Below, piece after piece: positions 1-7,779 of a stretch of 15,439 nt of DNA; positions within the stretch are counted from its first letter, which is position 1; the number at the start of each line of letters is the position of its first letter. The notes beneath the pieces were generated by a model. It was not told where the DNA came from, ran no database searches, and saw only the letters and a list, made by a program, of their open reading frames with translations. Source of the stretch: Aeriscardovia sp040773385 (GTDB lineage Bacteria > Actinomycetota > Actinomycetes > Actinomycetales > Bifidobacteriaceae); NCBI GenBank assembly GCA_040773385.1, contig JAXGWH010000032.1:1-15439 (forward strand), in the 5' to 3' direction. The position numbers were made by a program, and so were the translations under genes.

Positions 1-1202
1 ACGAGCGCGAGCAGCAGGCCCTCCACGAGGTGCAGACGCTCCTGCGCCTTCTTTTTGCGGAATTGCGAACGGTTGTGCACCACCGAGCGGCGGTGGTCGA
101 TCCACACCTGCAGCAGCTCCTTGAGCCCCATGGTGTGCGGACGGCCGTCCACGAGCGCCACGTTGTTGATGGCGAACGTGCTCTCCAGGGGGGTCGTGAG
201 GTAGAGCTGGCGCAGCACGGAGGCCGGGTCGAACCCGGATTTGATGGTGATGACCATCTTGAGGCCGTTGAGACGGTCGGACAGGTCGACGGCCGAGGCG
301 ATGCCGTCGAGCTTCTTCTCTTTGACCGCCTGGCCGATGCGCTCGAGCACGCGCTCGGGGCCGACCATGAACGGCAGCTCGGTGATGACGATGCCCTTCC
401 GGCGTGCGGTGACGTTCTCCACGCGCGCACGTGCCCGTGTGGTGAACGTGCCGCGCCCGGTCTCGTAGGCCTCGCGGATGCCCTGGCGTCCCATGATGAT
501 GCCGCCGCCGGGCATGTCCGGCCCGGGGACGAGCCGCAGGAGGTCGTCGAGCGGGGCATCCGGATGGGCGATGAGATATTTGGCCGCGGCGATCACCTCG
601 CCCAGATTGTGGGTGATCATGTTGGTGGCCATGCCCACGGCGATGCCCTGCGAGCCGTTGACGAGCAGGTTGGGGATGGCGGCCGGCAGGACGTCCGGCT
701 CCTTGAGCTTGTTGTCGTAGTTGGGGGAGAAGGGGACGGTGCCCTCGTGCACGTCGGCGTTCATGGCCAGCGCCGCGGGGGCGAGGCGTGCCTCCGTGTA
801 ACGGGAGGCGGCCGGACCGTCGTCGAGCGAGCCGAAGTTTCCATGCCCGTCCACCAACGGCAGTCGCATGGCGAACGGCTGGGCAAGGCGCACCATGGCC
901 TCGTAGATGGAGGAGTCGCCGTGGGGGTGGAGCTTGCCCATCACCTCACCGACGGCGCGCGCCGATTTCATGTACGGCTTGTCGGGAGTGAGCCGCATCT
1001 CGCCCATCTGGTAGAGGATGCGCCGCTGGACGGGCTTGAGACCGTCGCGGGCATCGGGCAGGGCGCGCGAATAGATCACCGAGTAGGCGTAGGCGAGGAA
1101 GGAGGTGTTCATCTCCTTTTTGAGGGGTGTGTCGACGATCCTCTGCCTGACGGTCCTCGGATCGTATTGTGCCTGCGGAAGCGTTGTGCGCCTGCGTGCC
1201 AT
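1..1202 (-). CDS. parC: Type IIA topoisomerase subunit A, ParC-like (topoisomerase IV), C-terminus beyond the window
   Basis: The breakage-reunion subunit of a type IIA topoisomerase; with ParE it would decatenate and relax chromosomal DNA using ATP. About 400 residues from the start are present; the rest lies off the left edge. Visible landmarks are RALPDARDGLKPVQRRILY (about 46-64), the quinolone-region helix HPHGDSSIYEAMVRLAQ (92-108), and SRYTEARLAP with the DNA-linking tyrosine near residue 135. The family knowledge used is that GyrA usually has Asp where this protein has Glu (Glu101 in SIYEA) and that ParC usually has Glu; the PFAMRLPLVDGHGNFGSLDDG stretch also resembles actinobacterial ParC more than GyrA. 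The quinolone-contact positions Ser97 and Glu101 look wild type. The start ATG has AGGGAGG a few bases upstream. It is transcribed away from the phosphodiesterase gene. GyrA is the only serious alternative. Confidence 0.86.
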   Translation of the reverse strand, partial: MARRRTTLPQAQYDPRTVRQRIVDTPLKKEMNTSFLAYAYSVIYSRALPDARDGLKPVQRRILYQMGEMRLTPDKPYMKSARAVGEVMGKLHPHGDSSIYEAMVRLAQPFAMRLPLVDGHGNFGSLDDGPAASRYTEARLAPAALAMNADVHEGTVPFSPNYDNKLKEPDVLPAAIPNLLVNGSQGIAVGMATNMITHNLGEVIAAAKYLIAHPDAPLDDLLRLVPGPDMPGGGIIMGRQGIREAYETGRGTFTTRARARVENVTARRKGIVITELPFMVGPERVLERIGQAVKEKKLDGIASAVDLSDRLNGLKMVITIKSGFDPASVLRQLYLTTPLESTFAINNVALVDGRPHTMGLKELLQVWIDHRRSVVHNRSQFRKKKAQERLHLVEGLLLAL

Positions 1203-1223
1203 GATCCTCCCTTGGTCAAAAAG

Positions 1224-1236
1224 ACAGTCCATTATC
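1224..1236 (-). promoter_or_regulatory. Extended -10 promoter of parC-like gene
   Basis: On the minus strand the sequence reads TGGGATAATGG, that is TG-N followed by GATAAT (5 of 6 to TATAAT). This places the start of transcription near 1224, about 22 bases before the ATG. No convincing -35 box is visible, which is acceptable for an extended -10 promoter. This is inference from motif and position only. Confidence 0.45.
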
Positions 1237-1305
1237 CCACACCCGCCGCCCACGCCATCGGACGCAGCTGCCATGTCCGGCGTGCGGCATTGAGGAACCC
1301 CTCCG

Positions 1306-1311
1306 TAGAAT
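1306..1311 (+). promoter_or_regulatory. Possible -10 box of phosphodiesterase gene
   Basis: TAGAAT matches TATAAT at 5 of 6 positions and would start transcription near 1318, just before the ribosome site at 1324. No good -35 hexamer is found 16-18 bases upstream. The motif overlaps an in-frame upstream ATG at 1310, which argues against that ATG being the start codon. Confidence 0.33.
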
Positions 1312-1323
1312 GGACCGGGACAC

Positions 1324-1330
1324 AAGGAGG
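1324..1330 (+). promoter_or_regulatory. Ribosome binding site that fixes the phosphodiesterase start
   Basis: AAGGAGG lies 6 bases before the ATG at 1337. The in-frame ATG at 1310 has no such site and lies inside a -10-like sequence, so 1337 is taken as the start. Confidence 0.75.
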
Positions 1331-1336
1331 TTGCGG

Positions 1337-2629
1337 ATGACCGGACGCACGGACGAAGGCAAACAAACGGACACGGTGCCGGGCAGGGCCGCGGACACGG
1401 CCGCCGACGGGGTCGTCAACGGGGGTGCCTCGCAGCTCTCGGCGTCCGGAGGCGATCGTCACAATCTGTGCGTGCCGCTGGGTCTGCCCCCGGCCTCCTC
1501 ATACGCCTCGCGCCGGCTGCCGGAAGTGCTCCCGGCACTGTCCGCCTGTCTGGGCCGGCCAGTGCCGACAAAGATCGTCCCTGACCCCTCCGCCGCGCGG
1601 AAAGACCTGGGACTGCCCGGCGCGCGGTCCGTCATCGTCGCCCTCATCGACGGGCTCGGCTACTGGAACCTCGCCCTGCGCGAGGGCCATGCCCCCTATC
1701 TGCGCTCGCTGCTGGGCGATGGCACATGGATCCGCACCTGCTATCCGACCACGACCACCGCCGCCATGGCCACGTTCGGCACCGGAACCTGCCCCGGGCT
1801 GACCGGTCTGCTCGGCTATACGCAGCTCAACCCCGAGAACGGCAGGATCGCCCAGATGATCCAATGGACCGACGCGCCGGCGCCGGCCGACCTGCAGCGC
1901 GAGCCGACCGTCTTCTCCGGTCTTGTGGCACAGGACGTACGCACCGATTCGGTCAGCCTGCCGCAGTTCAAGAACTCGCCGATGACCGCCGCCTCGCTCA
2001 GCGGTCCTCGCTTTTTACGCCGGCGCACGCCACAGCAGCGCCTCGATCTGGCCATCAGCCTCTCCCAGCAGCCCGGGCTGACCTACTTTTATCTGCGTGA
2101 CGTCGACCATGCGGGCCATAACTACGGCTGGGAGTCCGAGGAGTGGGCCGCCGCCCTCGAGGATGTGGACGACCAGCTGCGGCGCCTGCATGAGCAGGCC
2201 GCTCCGGGAACGTTGCTTGTCATCGTCGCGGACCATGGCATGGTGTCCGCCGATCCGGAGCAGAGGATCGACATCGCATCGGACGGACGCCTCAGCCGCG
2301 GGGTGAGCGCACTGGGCGGCGAGCCGCGCGCGGTGATGGCGTATGCCGAGCCCGGACAGGACACCGACGAGCTCGCCCACCGGTGGACGGACGTGTTGGA
2401 CGGCCGCGCACGGGTCTATTCCCGTCAGCAGGCCATCGAGGCAGGGCTCTTCGGCCCGGTGGAGGAGCGGATCCGGCCGATGATCGGCGATCTTGTGGTG
2501 ATGGCGGACGGCAACACGACGATCGTCGACTCGCGCGTGCAGAGCGAGGGGGCGATGTCGATGCCGGGCGTCCACGGCTCCTGGACGGAGATGGAGAGCC
2601 GGATCCCCCTGCTCGTCGATGTGAGCTGA
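1337..2629 (+). CDS. Alkaline-phosphatase-superfamily phosphodiesterase / nucleotide pyrophosphatase-like protein
   Basis: A 430-residue metal-dependent phosphohydrolase of the type I phosphodiesterase/nucleotide pyrophosphatase group. In order it shows VIVALIDGLGYWN (metal Asp near 105), the nucleophile region CYPTTTTAAMATFGTG (135-150, a Thr expected to be the nucleophile), YLRDVDHAGHNYG (252-264, Asp/His metal ligands), VADHGM (297-302), and PGVHGSWTEMESRIPLL (410-426, last metal His near 413). The first 45 or so residues are polar and disorder-like. No signal peptide or membrane segment is visible, so it is probably cytoplasmic. The substrate cannot be read from the sequence; related proteins hydrolyse nucleotide or other phosphodiesters. 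It diverges from the parC-like gene and converges on sepH, with 58 bp between the stop codons and no clear terminator for either. Confident in family, not in substrate. Confidence 0.85.
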   Translation: MTGRTDEGKQTDTVPGRAADTAADGVVNGGASQLSASGGDRHNLCVPLGLPPASSYASRRLPEVLPALSACLGRPVPTKIVPDPSAARKDLGLPGARSVIVALIDGLGYWNLALREGHAPYLRSLLGDGTWIRTCYPTTTTAAMATFGTGTCPGLTGLLGYTQLNPENGRIAQMIQWTDAPAPADLQREPTVFSGLVAQDVRTDSVSLPQFKNSPMTAASLSGPRFLRRRTPQQRLDLAISLSQQPGLTYFYLRDVDHAGHNYGWESEEWAAALEDVDDQLRRLHEQAAPGTLLVIVADHGMVSADPEQRIDIASDGRLSRGVSALGGEPRAVMAYAEPGQDTDELAHRWTDVLDGRARVYSRQQAIEAGLFGPVEERIRPMIGDLVVMADGNTTIVDSRVQSEGAMSMPGVHGSWTEMESRIPLLVDVS

Positions 2630-2635
2630 GGTCAT

Positions 2636-2713
2636 TCAGTCACCGAAAATACTGATGCCGCTCAGTCGAGGAAAATGCCGAGACCGCTCAGTCACCGAAG
2701 ATGATGTCATCCC
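2636..2713 (-). repeat. Three degenerate 26-bp tandem repeats spanning the sepH stop codon
   Basis: Units lie at 2636-2661, 2662-2687 and 2688-2713. On the minus strand each ends in a variant of TTTTCGGTGACTGA (the middle one reads TTTTCCTCGACTGA). The unit at 2688-2713 is the last codons and stop of sepH; the other two are non-coding copies downstream. By hand count the two downstream units match each other at 19 of 26 positions, and the outermost matches the sepH end at 18 of 26, including 12 consecutive bases. Because 26 is not a multiple of 3, each unit puts a TGA into a different frame. Confidence 0.7.
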
Positions 2714-3872
2714 ATGAAGGGATGGCGTTGCGGCGCGTCTTCGATCTGCTGTTTCTGCGTGACGGACGGTCGGGTTCCTGACCGTCATGTCTGTCCGTAC
2801 TGTCCGTATCGCCGTCCGGCCCATCCGGCCGGGTGGAATCAGTGGAATGAGAAGAATCGGCGACCGTGTCGTCAGTGCCGTTCTGTCCGTCGTGTGAGGG
2901 GCCGTTTGTCACCGCTGACGGCTGATGTGCGGTTTCTTCCTGCTGATGATCCCCTGAAACCCCGGAGAGGCTGTTCGCATCGGCATGTGTCTGACCGGCC
3001 CGGTCGAGAGTGCCCCCCGTTTGTGGACCCGTCTGCGAAGACCTGTGCGATGCCGTGAGAGGGGAGAGGGTCCGTGTCTCCTCCGACGATTCATCGGATC
3101 CCTGGGATCCCTCCCCGGCGAACGGACGGAAGAGGCGGGTGTCGTCCTCGCCGGCGTCGTTCTGGGCGGAACGGGAATCCTCGCCGTGGCGATGTCCGCC
3201 TTCGATCATCCAGCTCGGCGGGTTCGGGCCGGACTGCGGCACATCCGTGGAGATCGACATGTTCCCCTCGTCGCCGAAGAGCAGGTCGCGCGCATCGGCA
3301 TCCGACTGGCCGAGCAGTTTCTTGGCGGTCGGGTCGATGGCGACGACCGCGTTGTCGCGCATGTTCCACGACCACGTGGCCTTGTAGATCCTGCTGTTGT
3401 GCGGGAAGAGCGCACTGATGCGCCATGGCTCGCGCCTGTTGCGGCTGGCCGTCCATTCGACGCTCGCCGTGTCGACGCCGGCCGCCACGAGGGTGGAGTT
3501 GATGAGCTCGCCGAGCCGGTGGACCTCCTCGTTCTGACGGATGTTGACGGTGAGGAACTGGGCGATGGCGCTCTTTTTCTCCTGTTCGATCGGTTCGGCG
3601 AAGCGGCGGATGAGTGCCGGGTCCATGCCGTATTTGGCGGCGATCTTGTCGGTCGTCACGCCAGCCCGGGCGAGGTTCTGGATCTGCGAGATCGGCAGTC
3701 CGGCGGTCTCCGGGGGAAGCGTGTCTGTACGGGCCTCGGCCTTGATCTGTTTTGCGGCCAGGAGTCCCTGCTCGAAATCATCCGAGTCGTCGAGCTCGAC
3801 CTTCTCGTCGCCGATCCTCAGGATCACGACACCGTCGTCGTCGACATGATCGAACACCGCTTTTTGTGCCAT
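2688..3872 (-). CDS. sepH: Septation protein SepH (DUF3071 family)
   Basis: A 394-residue cytoplasmic protein; actinobacterial SepH binds FtsZ and promotes its assembly at division sites. The conserved N-terminal DUF3071 region covers about 1-175 and includes a helix-turn-helix-like segment, LPISQIQNLARAG to PALIRRFAEPI (59-95), and the WTASRNRREPWRISALFP region (140-157). Residues about 205-375 are a low-complexity, Ser/Asp/Gly/Thr/His-rich linker that looks disordered. The chain ends with a basic stretch and PSWDDIIFGD, resembling the conserved PSWDEI-FG tail of family members. The ATG at 3870-3872 has GGAGGG 4 bases upstream; an in-frame GTG four codons earlier lies inside that ribosome site and is rejected. 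It diverges from the DUF4193 gene. The family is clear; the FtsZ role is taken from characterised homologues. Confidence 0.88.
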   Translation of the reverse strand: MAQKAVFDHVDDDGVVILRIGDEKVELDDSDDFEQGLLAAKQIKAEARTDTLPPETAGLPISQIQNLARAGVTTDKIAAKYGMDPALIRRFAEPIEQEKKSAIAQFLTVNIRQNEEVHRLGELINSTLVAAGVDTASVEWTASRNRREPWRISALFPHNSRIYKATWSWNMRDNAVVAIDPTAKKLLGQSDADARDLLFGDEGNMSISTDVPQSGPNPPSWMIEGGHRHGEDSRSAQNDAGEDDTRLFRPFAGEGSQGSDESSEETRTLSPLTASHRSSQTGPQTGGTLDRAGQTHADANSLSGVSGDHQQEETAHQPSAVTNGPSHDGQNGTDDTVADSSHSTDSTRPDGPDGDTDSTDRHDGQEPDRPSRRNSRSKTRRNAIPSWDDIIFGD

Positions 3873-3876
3873 CCGG

Positions 3877-3882
3877 CCCTCC
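3877..3882 (-). promoter_or_regulatory. Ribosome binding site that fixes the sepH start
   Basis: GGAGGG on the minus strand lies 4 bases from the ATG at 3870-3872. The alternative GTG at 3882-3884 would sit on this site and has no ribosome site of its own. Confidence 0.7.
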
Positions 3883-4048
3883 ACAAACGCCTTCTGCCCT
3901 GCGGCCCGTCATCCGGCAGACCGCAACCGAGGCCATTCTACCCGTCAGTCCGTCAAGAAACCGGGTACGAGGTTATACGTGCAATCACCGTCTATCCAGA
4001 CTGCGGGCTCGGATGGGGATTTCTCTCTGGAAGGAATATCGGCTGATG

Positions 4049-4077
4049 TTGCACTTTTCTGCGGTCTGTTGTATTTT
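4049..4077 (+). promoter_or_regulatory. Sigma70-type promoter of the DUF4193 gene
   Basis: TTGCAC (4049-4054) and TATTTT (4072-4077) are separated by 17 bases, ideal spacing for a housekeeping promoter. Transcription would start near 4084 and leave a leader of about 53 bases before the ATG at 4137. The rest of the 264-bp gap toward sepH (3873-4048) shows no equally good minus-strand promoter. Confidence 0.6.
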
Positions 4078-4136
4078 ATTCGCCGCACACAGTATGCGGC
4101 CCAGTGCCGCGCACACCATTGCGAGGAAGGTTGCCG

Positions 4137-4454
4137 ATGGCCCAGGACTACGATCACCCCAAGGACAAGGACGAAGAGGACGAGGACGAGGAGACCGTCA
4201 AGTCTCTCGCCGGCGCCCAGAACGACAACGACGGCTCCGATGACGGCAATGACGATGACGAGGAGGCCATCGCCGAGAATTATGAGCTGCCCGGGGCGAC
4301 GATCAAGAACGCGGATTCCTCCGTGACCGTCATCCCCACGCAGGAGGACGAGTTCATCTGCTCCAACTGCTTCCTTGTCAAGCATCGCAGCCAGCTCGCC
4401 TATATGAAGGACGGGCAGCCGATCTGCAAGGAATGCGCCGCCGCGCTCGAGTGA
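4137..4454 (+). CDS. Small acidic zinc-ribbon protein, DUF4193 family
   Basis: A 105-residue protein of the actinobacterial DUF4193 family, whose function is not established. The first half is extremely acidic (runs such as KDEEDEDEE and DDGNDDDEEAI) and looks disordered. The second half carries two CxxC pairs, CSNC (75-78) and CKEC (97-100), about 18 residues apart, as in a treble-clef or rubredoxin-like zinc ribbon. The segment CSNCFLVKHRSQLA is typical of the family. An acidic arm plus zinc ribbon would suit binding to RNA polymerase or another nucleic-acid machine, but that is inference. The ATG at 4137 has GAGGAAGG 6 bases upstream; an in-frame ATG at 4104 has none. It lies next to dut, as the mycobacterial homologue does, but is separated from dut by a terminator. 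Confidence 0.85.
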   Translation: MAQDYDHPKDKDEEDEDEETVKSLAGAQNDNDGSDDGNDDDEEAIAENYELPGATIKNADSSVTVIPTQEDEFICSNCFLVKHRSQLAYMKDGQPICKECAAALE

Positions 4455-4464
4455 GCGCACTGAT

Positions 4465-4491
4465 AATGCCGGCCTGATGACCGGCATTTTT
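4465..4491 (+). terminator. Intrinsic terminator between DUF4193 gene and dut
   Basis: AATGCCGG (4465-4472) pairs perfectly with CCGGCATT (4481-4488) around an 8-base loop and runs into a short T tract ending at 4491. It ends only 33 bases before the dut ATG. A GATAAT sequence (4462-4467) overlaps its left arm. Confidence 0.75.
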
Positions 4492-4524
4492 CATATCCGG
4501 ACCGTACCAGACAAGGAGTCGACG

Positions 4525-5058
4525 ATGACAGACAAGCCCTACGACGAGACCGGCGACCAGACCATCCGTCTCGAGACATCCGGCCCCGTGCACGTCACGA
4601 TGCTCATCACAGGCGTCGACGGCAGGCCGCCGGTGTTCGTGCCCGCCTACGAGCACGAGGGCGACGCCGGTGCCGATCTGCGCACGGCGATCGACTTTGA
4701 CCTCGCGCCCTTCGAGAGGAAACTCGTCCCTCTGGGCTTCTGCGCCGCCTTCCCTGACGGGTACGTGGCACTCGTGCACCCACGCTCCGGACTGGCCATC
4801 CGCCAGGGCGTCACCCTGCCCAACGCGCCGGGAACCATCGACTCCGGATACCGCGGCGAGTACAAGGTCCCGCTCATCAATCTCGATCCCACCCACACCT
4901 GGCATTTCAAGAAAGGCGACCGGATCGCCCAGATGATCATCCAGCGTTATTGGCGGGCCGATTTCGATCCGGCGGACACCCTGCCAGATTCCACACGGGG
5001 CGAGGGCGGGTTCGGCTCGACCGGTCTGCAAAGAGGGCGGGGCCTGGCCGGCGACTGA
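4525..5058 (+). CDS. dut: Deoxyuridine 5'-triphosphate nucleotidohydrolase (dUTPase)
   Basis: Hydrolyses dUTP to dUMP and pyrophosphate, keeping uracil out of DNA and feeding thymidylate synthesis. The 177-residue chain has all five motifs of the homotrimeric dUTPases: AGADLRTAID (49-58), HPRSGLAIRQGVT (85-97), GTIDSGYRGEYKVPLIN with the catalytic Asp (103-119), FKKGDRIAQMII (128-139) and the P-loop-like RGEGGFGSTG (158-167). The N-terminal 45 residues are longer than in minimal dUTPases. AAGGAG lies 6 bases before the ATG at 4525; an in-frame ATG at 4477 falls in the terminator region and is not used. The rel gene follows after 64 bp on the same strand, so the two may be cotranscribed. No complete promoter is visible in the 33 bases after the upstream terminator. 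Confidence 0.96.
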   Translation: MTDKPYDETGDQTIRLETSGPVHVTMLITGVDGRPPVFVPAYEHEGDAGADLRTAIDFDLAPFERKLVPLGFCAAFPDGYVALVHPRSGLAIRQGVTLPNAPGTIDSGYRGEYKVPLINLDPTHTWHFKKGDRIAQMIIQRYWRADFDPADTLPDSTRGEGGFGSTGLQRGRGLAGD

Positions 5059-5122
5059 GTCTGATCCTCCCACCCCTCGGACTTGCGGGGAAGTAGCATA
5101 GAGGCAACGAGAGGAGCCCATC

Positions 5123-7681
5123 ATGGCCGAGAACAGCACGCCTGCACGCACAGCCGGCAAGGACGGCGACGATCGCCGCATCGCCGGTGCGCACGAGGAG
5201 ACGACAGGCGGTTTTGCCGCGCTCTCCGGCGAAAACTCACGCAGCGCGCAGTCTGCGGGCTCCGCCAGGACGCGTGCCAAAGCGGTGGGGACGGTCGATC
5301 CGACAAGCCCGGATCCGTTCGACTGGACCGACATGAGCTCGCGCCTCCTCGGCTGTGAGATCCCCGATGACCCCGATGATGCCCTGCGCCCGATCCTGCA
5401 GGCGGTCGTCCAGCACCATCCCGGCGCCGACCTGGCCATCCTGCGCAAGGCCTATGACCGCGCCGTCTGGCAGCACCGCAATGAGCGACGCCGTTCCGGC
5501 GAGCCCTACATCATCCATCCGCTCGGTGTGGCGCAGATCCTCGCCGACCTGGGCATGACGCCGCGCGTGGTGGCGGCAGGCCTGCTGCACGACACGGTGG
5601 AGGACACGGACTACACGCTCGAACAGTGCCGCTACGAGTTCGGCGACACGGTGGCCGGCCTCGTCGACGGTGTCACCAAGATCAGCAACATCGAATACGG
5701 CGACTCCGCCCAGGCCGAGACCATCAGAAAACTCGTCGTGGCGATGAGCCGTGACGTGCGCACGCTCGTCGTCAAGCTCGCCGACCGTGTGCACAACGCG
5801 CGCACCTGGCGCTACGTGCCTACCGACAACGGCGATCGCAAGGCCCGCGAGACGCTCGACATCTACGCGCCGCTGGCCAACAGGCTCGGCATGAACGCCA
5901 TCAAGACGGAGCTGGAGGAACTCTCGTTCAAGCAGCTCTATCCCAAGATCTACAGCGAGATCGTCACCCTCGTGGCCCAGAGGGCGGGCAAGCGCGACGA
6001 ATATCTCAAACAGATCCTCGACGAGCTGCGAAAGCGCCTCGCCGACCAGCACATCCATGCCTACGTGACGGGCAGGCCGAAGGACTACTACTCCATCTAC
6101 CAGAAGATGGCGGTGCGCGGCCATGATTTCGCCAATATCTATGATCTCGTGGGAGTACGGATCATCGTCGACTCCATCCGCGACTGCTATGCCGCGCTCG
6201 GCACGGTGCATGCCGAGTGGAAGCCGATCCCGGGCAGGTTCAAGGACTACATCGCCATGCCCAAGCTCAACATGTACCAGAGCCTGCACACGACGGTCGT
6301 CGGCCCGGGCGGCAAGCCGGTGGAGATCCAGATCCGCACGTGGGAGATGCACCGCCGCGCCGAATACGGCATCGCCGCGCACTGGAAGTACAAGGAGAAC
6401 GGTGAGGCCGGCAGGGCCCTCTCCACCCCGGACTCCTCCGACCGCAACCGCGAGCAGGAGGAGGAGAAGGGCGAGCTCTCGCAGGAGGACAACCTGCGCT
6501 GGATCCAGCAGCTCGCCGACTGGACGAGCGAGACACCCGACTCCAACGAGTTCCTCGGAACCCTCAAGGAGGATCTCAGCTCCGGCAAGGTGTACGTGTT
6601 CACCCCCAAGGGCAAGGTCATCTCCCTGCCCGCCGGTGCCACCCCTGTCGACTTCGCCTACTCCATCCACACCGAGGTCGGCCACCACACCATGGGCGCA
6701 CGAGTCAACGAGCGGCTCGTCCCGCTCGACACGCGCCTCAAGAACGGCGACGCCGTCGAGATCCTCACCACGAAGGCGAAGGACGCCGGCCCCTCGCGTG
6801 ACTGGCTCAACTTCGTCAAGTCCCCTCGCGCCCGCGCGAAGATCAAGCAGTGGTTCAGCAAGGAACGCCGCTCGCAGGCCATCGACGACGGCAAGGACGA
6901 GCTGACCCGCGCCCTGCGCCGCAAGAACCTGCCGCTCGGCTCGCTCATGAACGAGCCGGCACTGCTCGGCGCCGCTCAGGACATGGGCTTCGGCACGGTC
7001 AACAGCCTGTATTCGGCGCTGGGGGAGGGCAAGATCACCGCCCAGACGGTGATCTCCCATCTCGTCGGGGATGCCGGCGAGCAGGAGATCAGCGACGACA
7101 TCGAAGCGGAGGGCGTGCCTGTCACCGCGCCGGAGCCGCCGGCCCAGACCGCCTCGGGCGCCATCACCGTCAAGGGTGTCTCAGGTGTGTGGGTCAAGCT
7201 CGCCCGCTGCTGCAACCCGGTTCCGGGCGACAAGATCGTCGGGTTCATCACCAAGGCGCAGGGCGTGTCGGTCCATCGGGCGGACTGCGTCAACATCCTC
7301 AGTCTGGAGAAGTCCGAGCCGCAGCGCATCGTCCAGGTGAGCTGGACGGGCCAGCACACGCCGTTCACCGTCCGCGTGGAGGTGGACGCGCTGGACCGGC
7401 CGCACCTGTTCAGCGACATCACCAAAACGCTCTCGGACAGCGGTGTGGACCTCATCGGCGCCGACATGCACTCGGGTGGCCAGGGCGGCCGTGTGGCGAG
7501 CGGGACGTTCGAGTTCCGGCTCGCGGACATGAAGCATCTGCAGATGCTGCTCTCCGAGCTGCGCACCATCGACGGTGTGTATGACGCGTTCCGTCTGACC
7601 GGCTCGCGCGAGTCAAAGCTCACGCACAAGAAGGCCGTGCACCCCAACAGGGGAGGCGCGAACAGGCGCTATCGGGCATAA
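5123..7681 (+). CDS. rel: Bifunctional (p)ppGpp synthetase/hydrolase, Rel (RelA/SpoT homologue)
   Basis: Makes (p)ppGpp from ATP and GTP/GDP under starvation and hydrolyses it otherwise. The full-length 852-residue protein has an N-terminal low-complexity extension (1-75), an HD hydrolase domain (about 100-245, with HP at 132-133 and LLHDTVEDTDY at 154-164), a synthetase domain (about 310-425, with GRPKDYYSIYQKM and RFKDYIAMPKLNMYQSLHT), a TGS domain (489-550), a zinc-finger/helical region with ARCCNPVPGD and HRADC (694-722), and a C-terminal ACT domain (about 748-826). The RPKD (RxKD) synthetase motif is the type associated with bifunctional enzymes, and the intact HD motif agrees. GAGGAG lies 6 bases before the ATG. 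The downstream hisS and aspS charge tRNA, whose uncharged form triggers Rel on the ribosome. I see no convincing promoter of its own in the 64-bp gap after dut. Confidence 0.97.
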   Translation: MAENSTPARTAGKDGDDRRIAGAHEETTGGFAALSGENSRSAQSAGSARTRAKAVGTVDPTSPDPFDWTDMSSRLLGCEIPDDPDDALRPILQAVVQHHPGADLAILRKAYDRAVWQHRNERRRSGEPYIIHPLGVAQILADLGMTPRVVAAGLLHDTVEDTDYTLEQCRYEFGDTVAGLVDGVTKISNIEYGDSAQAETIRKLVVAMSRDVRTLVVKLADRVHNARTWRYVPTDNGDRKARETLDIYAPLANRLGMNAIKTELEELSFKQLYPKIYSEIVTLVAQRAGKRDEYLKQILDELRKRLADQHIHAYVTGRPKDYYSIYQKMAVRGHDFANIYDLVGVRIIVDSIRDCYAALGTVHAEWKPIPGRFKDYIAMPKLNMYQSLHTTVVGPGGKPVEIQIRTWEMHRRAEYGIAAHWKYKENGEAGRALSTPDSSDRNREQEEEKGELSQEDNLRWIQQLADWTSETPDSNEFLGTLKEDLSSGKVYVFTPKGKVISLPAGATPVDFAYSIHTEVGHHTMGARVNERLVPLDTRLKNGDAVEILTTKAKDAGPSRDWLNFVKSPRARAKIKQWFSKERRSQAIDDGKDELTRALRRKNLPLGSLMNEPALLGAAQDMGFGTVNSLYSALGEGKITAQTVISHLVGDAGEQEISDDIEAEGVPVTAPEPPAQTASGAITVKGVSGVWVKLARCCNPVPGDKIVGFITKAQGVSVHRADCVNILSLEKSEPQRIVQVSWTGQHTPFTVRVEVDALDRPHLFSDITKTLSDSGVDLIGADMHSGGQGGRVASGTFEFRLADMKHLQMLLSELRTIDGVYDAFRLTGSRESKLTHKKAVHPNRGGANRRYRA

Positions 7682-7750
7682 ATCGTTACCGACGCACGAT
7701 AGCCCTGTCCACGAGCGGCATTCTGTCATCGTGCGCGTTACATGGTAGAG

Positions 7751-7766
7751 ATCGTCCAAAGACGAT
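7751..7766. other. Small hairpin in the rel / DUF349 convergent gap
   Basis: ATCGTC (7751-7756) and GACGAT (7761-7766) form a perfect 6-bp stem with a CAAA loop. Neither side has a proper T tract, so it is not called a terminator. Upstream, CGCACGAT (7693-7700) and ATCGTGCG (7728-7735) form a wider 8-bp inverted repeat with a 27-base spacer. Either could cap rel transcripts, but this is uncertain. Confidence 0.4.
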
Positions 7767-7779
7767 GAGAAAAACAAGA

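Noticed and set aside
30..1340. Long plus-strand open frame opposite the topoisomerase gene
   Set aside because: It is the antisense of a clearly conserved ParC-like coding sequence; the translation (His/Gly/Val/Asp-rich) is typical of a shadow frame in high-GC DNA.
2625..2666. GCTGAG...CTCAG and TCAGT...ACTGA as a shared terminator for the convergent phosphodiesterase and sepH genes
   Set aside because: Stems are only 5-6 bp, partly explained by the tandem repeats, and there is no T tract.
5083..5099. TTGCGG and TAGCAT as a possible rel promoter
   Set aside because: The spacing is only 5 bases and nothing suitable lies at the correct -35 distance.
5237..7060. 607-codon minus-strand open frame opposite rel
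   Set aside because: It is antisense to the catalytic domains of Rel and has no recognisable motifs.
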